Source: Dehalobacterium sp040766325 (lineage in GTDB: Bacteria; Bacillota; Dehalobacteriia; Dehalobacteriales; Dehalobacteriaceae). Taken from it: a DNA stretch of 64,000 bases. Each line of letters starts with the position of its first letter. The first letter of the stretch is position 1. The DNA lies in NCBI GenBank assembly GCA_040766325.1, contig JAXGQR010000009.1, positions 1 to 64,000 of the forward strand, given 5' to 3'. The notes below the pieces were generated by a model. It had not been told where the DNA came from. It saw only the letters and a list, made by a program, of their open reading frames with translations, and ran no database searches. Shown one piece after another: positions 45,876-55,140 of this stretch. A program made the position numbers and the translations under genes.

Positions 45876-47663
45876 ATGCCAGATAATAAGATTACGGATC
45901 ATAGCCTCCTTGATCATGTTTTGGAGGGTGTTAGTGAGGGTATTATTGTTGTTGATTCAATGAATAGAATTCTAAAATATAATAAGGCATTTATAAGTAT
46001 CTTTAAATATCAGCATCAAGATATTCTTAATATGACTTTAAACAACTTAATTCCCGAATACAACTACGGGGATTTCGAAATCATCGAAACCAAGATCAAA
46101 AACTCTCCAAAAAGATTAATGATTCGCATGAAACGAATCAATATCAACTGTGATGAGCTTAAAGTCCTTTATATTTCGACCTTTAATTCTTTACAGAAAG
46201 AACTGGTAGACCAATTTGAAGAGACTAAAATGTATAAGGAAATGTATGAAAACATTCTCAATTCTATCGAAGAAGGCATCCATTGTATTGATATAAATGG
46301 CAATATTATCATCTATAATTTAGCTCAGGAAAAACTGGAAGGTTATACATCCGGCGAAGTTCTGGGAAAACATGTGACCGAAATTTATAATCTGGATCAT
46401 AAATCAAGCTTATTGTTAAGAGTGCTAGAAGAAGGAAGGCCCTTGCTTGATCAGCACCAGGAATACTCGGTAAAAAACGGCAAATATGTGGACGTGCTTT
46501 GTAGTACCGTTCCTCTTTATTCCGGCAAAAAAATCATCGGGGCTGCGGCAATTTTAAAAGATTACGCCAAATGGCGTCAAATGGCTGAAAGAATGTTAGA
46601 TCTACAAGAAAAATTGTCTGTTAAATGGTCCAAAACTACCAGTGTAAAACAAAAGGAAACCTATATTACCTTCGATCATATTATCGGTCAAAACAGAAAA
46701 TTGCAGGAAAATATCAAATGGGCAAAAACCGCAGCCAAAAGCGACTCCCCTATTTTAATTTATGGAGAAACAGGTACAGGAAAAGAACTTTTTGCCCAGA
46801 GCATTCATATGGAAAGTAATCGCAGTCAAGGCCCATTTCAAGCACTTAACTGTGCGGCCATTCCTGAGAACCTGCTGGAAGGCATTTTATTTGGTACAGC
46901 CAAAGGCGCCTTTACCGGCGCCATTAACAGACATGGACTATTTGAACAGGCCAACGGCGGGACCTTGTTTCTTGATGAAATTAACTCGATGCCTTTAGCC
47001 TTACAAGCGAAACTCCTGAGAGTTCTTGAGGAAAAAAAGATACGCCGATTGGGCGAAAATGTAGAAATACCGATTGATACCAGGATTATTAGTAGCTGTA
47101 ACACCTCGCCGTCTGTGGCCGTAAGACACGGTCAAATACGTTCCGATCTGTTTTATCGTCTTGCCGTGGTCTATATATCTATACCACCCCTTAGGGAGCG
47201 GTTAGATGACCTGGAATTGTTATGCAATTATTTTATTACCAAACTGAACATTCAATTGCAGAAAAACATCCGTTCCCTTGAACCCAATCTTATCACCGCA
47301 TTTAACAACTATCATTGGCCGGGAAATGTCAGGCAGCTTAAACATACCATCGAATGTGCCATGAATATTGTTCATGATGAAGAAAGTCAGATATTGGCCA
47401 AATATATTCCCCAATACTTAAAGTTGTTTACCCAAAATGATGAAGTCGCAGCGGCAAAAAGTGAAGAGATCTTAGAGAATGTTTCTAAATTTACCGCGGA
47501 ACCGGCATCAAATAACCTGCTCAACCAAATCAAAATGCAGGAAAGAGAAGCCATCAAAGAAGCTTTAATCCGTTCCAAAGGAAATATCGCCAAAGCAGCC
47601 CAAGAATTAAATATGAGCCGACAATTATTGCATTACCATTTAAAAAAACATGGCCTTAAATAA
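45876..47663 (+). CDS. Sigma-54-dependent activator with two PAS domains (plus strand)
   Basis: A protein of about 595 residues: two PAS-type domains (about residues 5-110 and 125-240), AAA+ domain (about 265-500) with Walker A GETGTGKELFAQ, GAFTGA loop and Walker B GGTLFLDEIN, then a Fis-type helix-turn-helix (NIAKAAQELNMSRQLLHYHL). The ATG at 45876 is preferred over a GTG 12 bases earlier. It is clearly a paralogue of the divergent neighbour. It converges on the long operon 56540-47713, whose sigma-54 promoter at 56596 it may activate. Ligand unknown. Confidence 0.9.
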   Translation: MPDNKITDHSLLDHVLEGVSEGIIVVDSMNRILKYNKAFISIFKYQHQDILNMTLNNLIPEYNYGDFEIIETKIKNSPKRLMIRMKRININCDELKVLYISTFNSLQKELVDQFEETKMYKEMYENILNSIEEGIHCIDINGNIIIYNLAQEKLEGYTSGEVLGKHVTEIYNLDHKSSLLLRVLEEGRPLLDQHQEYSVKNGKYVDVLCSTVPLYSGKKIIGAAAILKDYAKWRQMAERMLDLQEKLSVKWSKTTSVKQKETYITFDHIIGQNRKLQENIKWAKTAAKSDSPILIYGETGTGKELFAQSIHMESNRSQGPFQALNCAAIPENLLEGILFGTAKGAFTGAINRHGLFEQANGGTLFLDEINSMPLALQAKLLRVLEEKKIRRLGENVEIPIDTRIISSCNTSPSVAVRHGQIRSDLFYRLAVVYISIPPLRERLDDLELLCNYFITKLNIQLQKNIRSLEPNLITAFNNYHWPGNVRQLKHTIECAMNIVHDEESQILAKYIPQYLKLFTQNDEVAAAKSEEILENVSKFTAEPASNNLLNQIKMQEREAIKEALIRSKGNIAKAAQELNMSRQLLHYHLKKHGLK

Positions 47664-47665
47664 TA

Positions 47666-47704
47666 AATCTGCCGAAAGCATCTAGAGTCTTTCGGCAGAT
47701 TTTC
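47666..47704. terminator. Terminator between convergent activator and isomerase genes
   Basis: AATCTGCCGAAAG pairs with CTTTCGGCAGATT around a 10-base loop, followed by T residues. It can serve both converging genes. Confidence 0.8.
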
Positions 47705-47712
47705 TCATATCT

Positions 47713-48606
47713 TTATTTTCCGATACCAAGGACTTCCTTGGCATATTTAATACTCTTTATACATGCTTCCATTTCTTTCTCTCGAGCCACCTCAATGGGA
47801 TCGTCACCCATATCCCACTCAATTTCAAAGGTAATGCGATCTGTTGGGGAAACTTCTTTAATTAAATTCAGTACCCTGACACAATCGATATCTCCGTCTC
47901 CTAAAGCTACGCCATGGAACCGCACCCCAAACTGATCCCGATCCAATTTATGGTCACAAAAATGATTGTTGATAGCATAGGGAGCAAGCTTTTCTACTGC
48001 GCTCACCGGGTCTTCAAGTACCCCCATGGAATTAACGGTGTCAACGCAAGCGCCCACCATGGGATGGTTTATTTTATCAATCAACCATAAGATTTCATCT
48101 GCGTAGGTCTCCGTATGATTTTCCAAAGCGAGTTTAACACCTGATTTTTCGATCTTAGGCAGAGCGGCCATTACCTCATCATAAACATCACAAAGTTGTC
48201 GCATGACAGCAGGATGGAAACAACTGCCATAGAGGGGACGAGGTCGTCTAATATCTAAACTTAACTTGGCCAAATCAGCACCAAGGGTTTCCGCAATGTG
48301 GATCCCATCTTCGATTTTGTCCGTTAACCTGGGGTCAAACTCTTCATCTCGCGAAAAGTTGTACTCCAGATAAAGCCCATGTGCTTCAGCTGCTGCCCGT
48401 ACTTCTTTTAAGCGTTTATCATCCTTGGTTTCCAGATCGCAACCGGTAATATGGAGTCCGTCTAAGCCCCATTCCACAGCTTTGTCCATCAATTGCATCA
48501 GATTCATTTCTTTGGGTCTGGGATCCGCGATGATGCCCCAGTTTTGCCCCAGTCCCCATAAATGAAGCGTATAGGTGTGCATAGCAAGTTTCATTTTCTT
48601 TTCCAT
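47713..48606 (-). CDS. Sugar phosphate isomerase/epimerase-family TIM-barrel protein
   Basis: A 297-residue AP-endonuclease-2/xylose-isomerase-like barrel. Conserved acidic and histidine metal-site residues are suggested by VKLALENHTETYADEILW, VGACVDTVNSMG, NHFCDHKL and ITFEIEWDMGDD. Members isomerise or epimerise sugars and polyols (for example inosose and tagatose), or act as dehydratases. GGGGATT precedes the ATG. It lies last in the long sigma-54 operon, 137 bases after the molybdenum hydroxylase gene, with hairpins in the gap. The substrate is unknown. Confidence 0.82.
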   Translation of the reverse strand: MEKKMKLAMHTYTLHLWGLGQNWGIIADPRPKEMNLMQLMDKAVEWGLDGLHITGCDLETKDDKRLKEVRAAAEAHGLYLEYNFSRDEEFDPRLTDKIEDGIHIAETLGADLAKLSLDIRRPRPLYGSCFHPAVMRQLCDVYDEVMAALPKIEKSGVKLALENHTETYADEILWLIDKINHPMVGACVDTVNSMGVLEDPVSAVEKLAPYAINNHFCDHKLDRDQFGVRFHGVALGDGDIDCVRVLNLIKEVSPTDRITFEIEWDMGDDPIEVAREKEMEACIKSIKYAKEVLGIGK

Positions 48607-48743
48607 TTTAATCCCCCTATTTATATTTTTTGACGTAGGCTCTTAACCTACGATTTTTTTGTACAACCTTAAAGAATGCCCGAACTACATTTAAACTAAG
48701 GTAGTTCGGACACAAGATTAAAGAAAGATTATCTACCAGGCTC
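48607..48743 (-). other. Gap with two hairpins between isomerase and hydroxylase genes
   Basis: CGTAGG/CCTACG near 48634-48652 and GCCCGAACTAC/GTAGTTCGGAC near 48678-48712 form two stems. The second is followed by a T-containing stretch on the minus strand and may act as a weak terminator that lowers isomerase expression. Confidence 0.45.
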
Positions 48744-51662
48744 TTAATAGAATCTTAGAGCAGGGCCTTCGCCCAGCGGATTAAACATGTCATCACCGCG
48801 GAAGACCACAGGATTTGCTTTGATGTTCTCCAATTCTTCATACAAATCGGAACCCAAGAAGTACTTCTTAGGCGGTTCAATCTTGCCACCGGATGCTAAA
48901 ATATCTAATCCCGCTTTCACCTTTTCCGGTTTGGCCGGCAGCTCATAAATACGCACTCCACAGGCATTGTAAATGGCATTAATCACCGCAACATGACCGG
49001 AAGATTGGAAAGCCTCCGAAGCACCGGAAGAACCATGAGGACCATCCTTACGGGGATTCTCACAATGGATGACATTAATTTCATCCGGAATATCCTTAAT
49101 GTAAGGCACGCCACTGTTAGCGATATTGGTATGTTTTTTCACATCGCTATAATCCTCACTGAGGGCAAAACCAATGCTGTGAGATATGCCTCCATAAGCC
49201 TGTCCGTTAACAGCATCAATATTACCGATGACCCCCACATCATCAACACAGGTGAATCTGAGGACCGTAGTTTTTCCCGTTGCCGTATCTACTTCCACCT
49301 CAGCCATAAAGAGGGCGTAGGTATAAGCCGGTGTCGGATCACCAATTCCGGTATTGGGATCAAGACGTACCACAGGTGTCACGGTACATTCATACTTACC
49401 TTCATATCTGGTTTCAATTCCTTCGGCCACCATCTCTTCATAAGTACGGTAGGTACCGTCTTCCTTGCGCATGGCATTCATCAATTTCTCAGCCGCAATC
49501 TTCGTCGCATGACCGTTCATATAGTGGGAGCGACTTGCAGCCGACATGCCTCCGTCGGGACAAGTCTTGGTATCATTCTGAGCCAGTCTAATGTTCTTTG
49601 GAGTAACGCCCAGGGGCTTCAATGCTTCTAGTGTTACCATTAAAGAACCGACGTCGCCGCCCTGCCCCATTTCCTGCCAGGTATCATATTTCGTGATCAA
49701 ATTACCCGGTCCTAACTCCAGGATGATCGTACATTGGTCGGTGCCACCCTCCGTGACATTAAATCCACCCCAGGCAATGCCCACGCCTCTGCGCTTTTCC
49801 GGAGTATCAGCAGCTTTGGCTTCTGCTACTGCTTTCTCGTATAAAGGACGTAGCTTCTCCATCATTTCTTCCATGGGATACTCTTTAAAGGGATAACTGT
49901 TAAGATTGGTCTGTCCCGGTCGGGCAATATTGCGCCATCTGAATTCAAAGGGATCAAGGCCCATTTTCTCTGCCAACATATCCACCAAAGCTTCAGATAA
50001 GGTATAGGCCTGAGGAGAACCATAACTGCGATAAGCAGTACCAAAATTATGATTCGTATTGGCAATACGCGTCAGTCCCGCTACATGTGGTACATAATAT
50101 GGGAAAAACGCGAATCTGCTGGGTTTCTCGATCATATGATCCGCTCCCCAGGAATAGGCTCCGTGATCTATACCAAAATCAAATTCTACTGCTGTAATTT
50201 TCCCGTTTTCATCACAGGCCACCCGACCGTTCGAATGACATGGGCAGCGTTTGCCGCTGAAGTGCTGATGTTCTTCATAGGTCATGGAAAGGGTGACCGG
50301 TCTTTTAACTGCAATAGCTGCTACAGCGACCAAGCAGATATCACCGGCATTGGTAGACCAACCAAAGCTTGCCCCGGTAAAGTTTTGCACTATGCGGATT
50401 TTGTCAACAGGTACACCGATGGAATTGCCAATACGGCTAATAGAGGTGTAAAGACCCTGAGATTTACATTGAATTGTCAAATAATCGTCTTCATCAAAAT
50501 ATGCTTGAACAACACATCCCTCAATGGATAAATGAGGTTCACGGGAGGAATAAAAACTTCCTTCCACACTGCAGGCAGATTGATCAATAATCTCCTGCAC
50601 CTTAGTGGCATCCTCCAAAGCTGCACCTTTTAATACCGGCTGCATGGCAACAATATTAGGCGTATCGTCATGAACACGGATAGCATCAGGCATCACCGCA
50701 TCCAGATAGTTCAAGTATTCCGGAAGGGGTTCAATTTCTACCTTAACCTTAGCCGCTGCCGCACGGGCATGATCCTGGGTATCGGCAATCGCCAAGGCGA
50801 CAACATCCCCATAACGGAAAATCTTATCCTCGCACAGAACCTTACGGCTGGGTAAGGTAACGGTGCTCCGTTCATGCAAATTGGCTTCAGCCATTTGATT
50901 CGTCCCGCCATTTTCCTTAACATCTTTATAGGTAATAACCTTAACAACACCGGGCATGGCAAGGGCTTCGGTAGTATCAATAGATAAAATCTTCCCATGA
51001 TGTACCAGTCGCGGCTGTACAATCGCTGCATGAAGTGTTTCCGGAGGCATCTTCAAGGCTAAATCATCACCATAATCAGCAAGCCCGGTAACTTTGGCCA
51101 GAGCAGTAGGACGGACAACAGGTTTTCCGTAGTACTCTTTATCCTCCGGATCCTTGAAGGTAATGTCCTCGATGGTAGCATCTCCCCGCACCACCGATGC
51201 GGCAGCCATCACAGCATCAACAATCTGTTTGTAGCCGGTACAACGACATACATTGCGGTGCTTCTGGAACCAATCGCGGACTTCTTCCCGGGTGGGATTA
51301 TTGTTTTCCAAAAGCAGGGCATAAGCGGAAACGATAAATCCCGGGGAACAAAAACCGCATTGTACCGCCCCATAGTTCATCCATGCCACCTGCAGCGGAT
51401 GAAGATTGTCCGGAGCACCAATCCCTTCAATGGTCACGATCTTGCTGTATTCTTCTACTGTTTTGATCTTCTTGACACAAGAGCGCACCAGCTTGCCATT
51501 TAAGATCACAGAACAGGACCCGCAAACACCCACACCACAGCCAACTTTTGTACCGGTGAGACCCAAACGGCGGATAACGTCGGACAAGGTGTCTTTTTCA
51601 GGATTACACACAATCATGCGGTTAGCACCGTTAATATTGAGAAACATTTTTCTCAGCTTCAT
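48744..51662 (-). CDS. Molybdenum hydroxylase, fused iron-sulfur and molybdopterin subunits
   Basis: A 972-residue xanthine-dehydrogenase-family enzyme resembling aldehyde oxidoreductase (Mop). The N-terminal [2Fe-2S] ligands are in GCGVGVCGSC (near residue 42) with a partner cysteine in VRSC, and the second cluster uses CGFCSPGF and CRCTGY. The molybdopterin domain follows from about residue 175. Near the end GSSGASEAF holds the likely catalytic glutamate. No FAD domain is fused, so electrons probably leave through a separate protein. AAGGAG precedes the ATG. It lies directly after mttB copy 5 in one operon and may hydroxylate an aldehyde or N-heterocycle derived from the demethylated substrate. 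Confidence 0.9.
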   Translation of the reverse strand: MKLRKMFLNINGANRMIVCNPEKDTLSDVIRRLGLTGTKVGCGVGVCGSCSVILNGKLVRSCVKKIKTVEEYSKIVTIEGIGAPDNLHPLQVAWMNYGAVQCGFCSPGFIVSAYALLLENNNPTREEVRDWFQKHRNVCRCTGYKQIVDAVMAAASVVRGDATIEDITFKDPEDKEYYGKPVVRPTALAKVTGLADYGDDLALKMPPETLHAAIVQPRLVHHGKILSIDTTEALAMPGVVKVITYKDVKENGGTNQMAEANLHERSTVTLPSRKVLCEDKIFRYGDVVALAIADTQDHARAAAAKVKVEIEPLPEYLNYLDAVMPDAIRVHDDTPNIVAMQPVLKGAALEDATKVQEIIDQSACSVEGSFYSSREPHLSIEGCVVQAYFDEDDYLTIQCKSQGLYTSISRIGNSIGVPVDKIRIVQNFTGASFGWSTNAGDICLVAVAAIAVKRPVTLSMTYEEHQHFSGKRCPCHSNGRVACDENGKITAVEFDFGIDHGAYSWGADHMIEKPSRFAFFPYYVPHVAGLTRIANTNHNFGTAYRSYGSPQAYTLSEALVDMLAEKMGLDPFEFRWRNIARPGQTNLNSYPFKEYPMEEMMEKLRPLYEKAVAEAKAADTPEKRRGVGIAWGGFNVTEGGTDQCTIILELGPGNLITKYDTWQEMGQGGDVGSLMVTLEALKPLGVTPKNIRLAQNDTKTCPDGGMSAASRSHYMNGHATKIAAEKLMNAMRKEDGTYRTYEEMVAEGIETRYEGKYECTVTPVVRLDPNTGIGDPTPAYTYALFMAEVEVDTATGKTTVLRFTCVDDVGVIGNIDAVNGQAYGGISHSIGFALSEDYSDVKKHTNIANSGVPYIKDIPDEINVIHCENPRKDGPHGSSGASEAFQSSGHVAVINAIYNACGVRIYELPAKPEKVKAGLDILASGGKIEPPKKYFLGSDLYEELENIKANPVVFRGDDMFNPLGEGPALRFY

Positions 51663-51701
51663 AAAATCACACTCCTTCGCAAGCTCTCATTTTCGTCAGG
51701 A

Positions 51702-53153
51702 TTATTTTAAATCCTCACCTTTAATATTCGGGAACATGCGGCGAATTTCTGCTTGTACCTGAGGATCAATAGGCGTAGCTCTATGTTCACGTAAAACCCT
51801 CTCCGCCATAGCGTGAGCTCGGGCATGAGTATCTAAGCTGCCTTTTTGGTTCCAGGTAATTCGGTTCCAACGGTCAGATACTTTCGGAATGAAAAATTCA
51901 TTTCGGAAATGGGTGGCTGTATGTTCATGAGCCAGGAAGTTTCCGGCAGGTCCGACAGCTTTAATCACATCTATAGCTAAGGTTTCCTCGTTTACTTCCA
52001 CACCTTTTAAGAGCCGGATCACATTACCCAAAATTTCATTATCAATCACTGTTTTCTCATAGGAGACAGTGGTACAGTTTTCTAACAAGCCGGCCGCATC
52101 ATGAATCCAGTTGGCACCGGAAAGTCCCAAGGTCATCGCCTGACAAGCACTTTCATATCCTGCTTGGGCATCGTTTAATTTGGAATCGGATTGACCGCCT
52201 GTGGCGTAAAGAGGTAAATCATAATATTGAGCCATCTGAGCAATCCCGGCGTTAATCATGGAGGATTCTATCGCTCCTGCCACATAGGTTCCCGTGTTCA
52301 TGTCCATAATACTGGAGGTGGTACCGATAAAGGCCGGGCATCCCGGGTTTACCAGTTGGGCTAAGGTTAATCCTGCCAGGGACTCCGCCAAATTAATGGT
52401 AATGGTGGAGGCTAAGGTTACCGGGGAGGTAGCACCGGCCAGAGGCTCGGACGGTACCGCCAAGGGTAGACCCTTTTGGGCTACTTCAATTAAGAAATCG
52501 GTATAATGCCAATCCATAACCAGGGGGCTCACCATCAGGGTAATAAAGGAGACAAAGGGGCGTTCCCGTAATTTATCAGCTCCACCGGCGACCATTTCAG
52601 AAATCTGAATCGCTTCCCTTAAACCTTTCATGGTATACATGCCGCCCATTATCGGTTTGGTGGTATTGGTTAGAGCCCAATAAAAACGGTTTGCGTCTAC
52701 ATCTTCTTCCTTAACATCCCCCGGATAGGTATGGATGACATAGAAGGAAATATTTTCTAGGGTATCAACTAAACGGGCCAAGTCTCGCACATCTCTGGTA
52801 TTGGTAACTCTTCTTTCTCCCGTTTCAAAATCCAGGGCATACATCACCGTGCCCCCGGTACCGAAATGTACGCGGTTTTTTTCCAAGACCACATCATTTT
52901 TTTCTTCCCGGCCATGGATAGTAATCTTAGAAGGGGCGGTTTTAATCGCTTTTTCCAGCATAGCACGAGGAATTTTTACAATTTCGGTTGCAGGATCTAC
53001 AATCGCACCATTATTTTCAAAGATTTCAAATGCTTGTTTACTTTTAACCTGCATGCCCACTTCTTCCAGTAATCTTACTACACCCTCATGAATGGCATTG
53101 ACCTCATTATCATTAAATAGCCTAAGCTGTCCGCCCAATTGTGCAGGATACAT
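51702..53153 (-). CDS. MttB-family methyltransferase, copy 5 (non-pyrrolysine)
   Basis: A 483-residue member of the trimethylamine methyltransferase superfamily: GATSPVTLASTITINLAESL, GCPAFIGTTSSIMDMNTGT, TGGQSDSKLNDAQAGYESA and VGPAGNFLAHEHTATHF. GGQSDSK-DAQAGYE is the segment closest to the classical MttB wording. There is no in-frame UAG. AAGGAGG precedes the ATG. It lies between the flavin/iron-sulfur dehydrogenase genes and the molybdenum hydroxylase gene, with gaps of 71 and 39 bases, so all are probably one operon from the sigma-54 promoter at 56596. Confidence 0.92.
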   Translation of the reverse strand: MYPAQLGGQLRLFNDNEVNAIHEGVVRLLEEVGMQVKSKQAFEIFENNGAIVDPATEIVKIPRAMLEKAIKTAPSKITIHGREEKNDVVLEKNRVHFGTGGTVMYALDFETGERRVTNTRDVRDLARLVDTLENISFYVIHTYPGDVKEEDVDANRFYWALTNTTKPIMGGMYTMKGLREAIQISEMVAGGADKLRERPFVSFITLMVSPLVMDWHYTDFLIEVAQKGLPLAVPSEPLAGATSPVTLASTITINLAESLAGLTLAQLVNPGCPAFIGTTSSIMDMNTGTYVAGAIESSMINAGIAQMAQYYDLPLYATGGQSDSKLNDAQAGYESACQAMTLGLSGANWIHDAAGLLENCTTVSYEKTVIDNEILGNVIRLLKGVEVNEETLAIDVIKAVGPAGNFLAHEHTATHFRNEFFIPKVSDRWNRITWNQKGSLDTHARAHAMAERVLREHRATPIDPQVQAEIRRMFPNIKGEDLK

Positions 53154-53224
53154 AAATTTACCTCCTTATTTTTACTTTTTCAGTAAAATGTTTTTACATT
53201 TTTATCTTTTTAAACTTTTTAGAT

Positions 53225-54370
53225 TTAAACTACAGCAGGTTCATAAATCAGTTCACCTTTGGCAAAGCGATCTACACTGAGAATATTAATGTCGATAATT
53301 GATTCTTGTCCCATCAAAAACTCGCTCATCATTTTGCCAATCTGAGGAGCTAGCATAAAGCCCTTCCCACACCCACAGGCTAACAGGTATCCGTCATATT
53401 CCTGCACTTTGCCCAGAATCGGTTGAGCATCAGGTGATGTATCGTAATGACCGGCCCACTGTCTGACAACTCTTACATCTTTGAGGAAAGGTAGCTGAAA
53501 AACAATCTTTTTTGCCATTTCTTCCATAAAATCAGGTGAATTCTTGAAATTAATTCCCTTAGGCTCGGTAGGGTTACCAAAACCCATTAAGAAACCCCCA
53601 TGTCTTACCTGCTGACAATAAGAGCTATGATCAAAGGACATGACCATAGGATCCATCATATGCTCCATAGGTTCTGTAATTAAGATCTGATGTCTTTCCG
53701 GTTCAATCGGATGATTCATCCCCAACATCTGACCAATAAACTTGGAATGGGGGCCGGCAGCATTAATTACCGTATTCGTCGCAATGGTACCTTTATCGGT
53801 AACAACGCCGGTAATTTGTCTACCCTCGGTTTCAAAGCCAATCACCGGAGTATATTGATTGATCTCCACACCTAGCTTTTCCGCTCCATGAGCAAAAGCG
53901 TAAGTTGCTTTGAAAGGATTAATAAATCCATCATCAGGACCGTAATAAGCACCCACTAGACCGTCAATATTTAATTGAGGTACTAATTTTTTCGCTTCCT
54001 CAGGTGTTAATTTATGGGCCCTGATGCCTAATCGATGTTGCAGAGCAAGGTTTTTATCCAGCATTTCGGCGCGGTCATCCCGATAAGAAATCAGCAAATA
54101 GCCTCTTTGTTCAAATTCAATATCACCGTATCCGGACTCTTCGCCAATCTCAAGAAACAATTCACAGCTGGCTCGTGAAATCAGACAATTCATCTCCGTA
54201 CCCCACATTTGCCTGATTCCGGCACCGCATCTACCTGTGCTTCCATAGGTCAAACAATCTTTTTCCAACAAAACGACATTCTTTACACCGCTTTTGGCAA
54301 TATAATAGGCTGTAGCACATCCTACGGCACCACCACCGATAACAACTACATCAGCTGTTTTACGCATCAT
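53225..54370 (-). CDS. FAD-dependent amine/imino acid oxidoreductase (DAO fold)
   Basis: A protein of about 381 residues in the DadA/sarcosine oxidase beta/HcnC family. The FAD-binding motif is VVVIGGGAVGCATAYYI at the N-terminus, with GSTGRCGAGIRQMWG and the C-terminal HYDTSPDAQPILG and CGCGKGFMLAP blocks. The start at 54370 overlaps the end of the preceding BFD-type gene. Enzymes of this type oxidise sarcosine, dimethylglycine, proline or hydroxyproline and work with the small ferredoxin-like and NAD/FAD subunits encoded upstream. It is probably the substrate-oxidising subunit of that complex. Confidence 0.9.
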   Translation of the reverse strand: MMRKTADVVVIGGGAVGCATAYYIAKSGVKNVVLLEKDCLTYGSTGRCGAGIRQMWGTEMNCLISRASCELFLEIGEESGYGDIEFEQRGYLLISYRDDRAEMLDKNLALQHRLGIRAHKLTPEEAKKLVPQLNIDGLVGAYYGPDDGFINPFKATYAFAHGAEKLGVEINQYTPVIGFETEGRQITGVVTDKGTIATNTVINAAGPHSKFIGQMLGMNHPIEPERHQILITEPMEHMMDPMVMSFDHSSYCQQVRHGGFLMGFGNPTEPKGINFKNSPDFMEEMAKKIVFQLPFLKDVRVVRQWAGHYDTSPDAQPILGKVQEYDGYLLACGCGKGFMLAPQIGKMMSEFLMGQESIIDINILSVDRFAKGELIYEPAVV

Positions 54371-54647
54371 CTTCACCACCATTTCCGGCAAGTGCCCCTA
54401 ATTTAATCGGTTTGGTTATCGCCCGATAAGTGGGAACATCCACATCAGCAACATTGATGCCCTTTGCCTTGGCAATTTCCTGAGCAATCAGGGTGCGGCA
54501 GGTTTTACCCTGGCAGGGCCCCATGGTGCATCGAAGTTTTCTTTTCAAATCTTCGAAAGATGCCGCGTTGTTTTTCAACTCTTCCTGTACTTGTTCCAAT
54601 GTAATATCTTCACACCGGCATAAATAAACTTTTCCTTTCTCACTCAT
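54360..54647 (-). CDS. BFD-like [2Fe-2S]-binding subunit
   Basis: A 95-residue protein with four cysteines in the BFD/Fer2_BFD pattern: LCRCEDITLEQV, then LRCTMGPCQGKTC. In one-piece sarcosine and proline dehydrogenase alpha subunits this domain is fused behind the FAD/NAD domain; here it is a separate gene. The ATG at 54647 shares a base with the stop of the ferredoxin gene and follows GGGGGG, which argues against a longer frame to 54662. It should carry electrons between the flavin subunits. Confidence 0.87.
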   Translation of the reverse strand: MSEKGKVYLCRCEDITLEQVQEELKNNAASFEDLKRKLRCTMGPCQGKTCRTLIAQEIAKAKGINVADVDVPTYRAITKPIKLGALAGNGGEDDA

Positions 54648-55138
54648 CAGTTTTCCCCCCATCCGATGTGTCGTACCTGCATCGCTTGTTCCTTAGGTAC
54701 GACAATGGTAATCGCATTGGTTTTATTCAGTGCTTTAGCACTCTGCACCTTTAAAACCCGAGCTTTACCAATTGGTTTACCTTCCCTGTCCAACGCATCC
54801 ACAACTTGATCTACCTCGGGCAATGGCAATAGTTCATAAGGAATTTTTACTGTCGCTTCTTGATCACTGTATGTTTCATCGATGACAAAAATAGCCAACC
54901 CGGGACAGTTACTGACACAAATACCGCATCCGGTACACTTTTCAGAATCCACCTGGGGAATATTATTAATATCCTCAAATTCCTTTACTGCCCCAACGTT
55001 GCAGGAAGTATAGCAAGGGTTACAGGGAATCTCCTGAAAACATTCGAAAACTGCATATGGTCCCTTTTTTCTTCGCTCTTCACTGGGGAGAAGATTCTGC
55101 ACCATCTCCCGAGAGGCGATGCCCGTTTTATCAAACAT
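54647..55138 (-). CDS. 4Fe-4S ferredoxin-type electron-transfer subunit
   Basis: A 163-residue protein. One cluster site is CTGCGICVSNCP (near residue 84); an earlier group, CFQEIPCNPCYTSCNVGA, provides further cysteines for a second cluster. The C-terminal part is ordinary soluble sequence. It lies two bases after the NAD/FAD oxidoreductase gene. Such a ferredoxin is not part of the classical sarcosine oxidase or HcnABC sets, and may connect this dehydrogenase to anaerobic carriers in place of oxygen. Confidence 0.88.
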   Translation of the reverse strand: MFDKTGIASREMVQNLLPSEERRKKGPYAVFECFQEIPCNPCYTSCNVGAVKEFEDINNIPQVDSEKCTGCGICVSNCPGLAIFVIDETYSDQEATVKIPYELLPLPEVDQVVDALDREGKPIGKARVLKVQSAKALNKTNAITIVVPKEQAMQVRHIGWGEN

Positions 55139-55140
55139 TT

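Noticed and set aside
48993..49631. Plus-strand frame of 212 codons inside the molybdenum hydroxylase gene
   Set aside because: It overlaps conserved hydroxylase coding sequence and its protein is not family-like; treated as a shadow.
24698..53153. Possible pyrrolysine-type MttB genes
   Set aside because: All five frames run to normal length without an in-frame UAG, and no pyl genes are visible.
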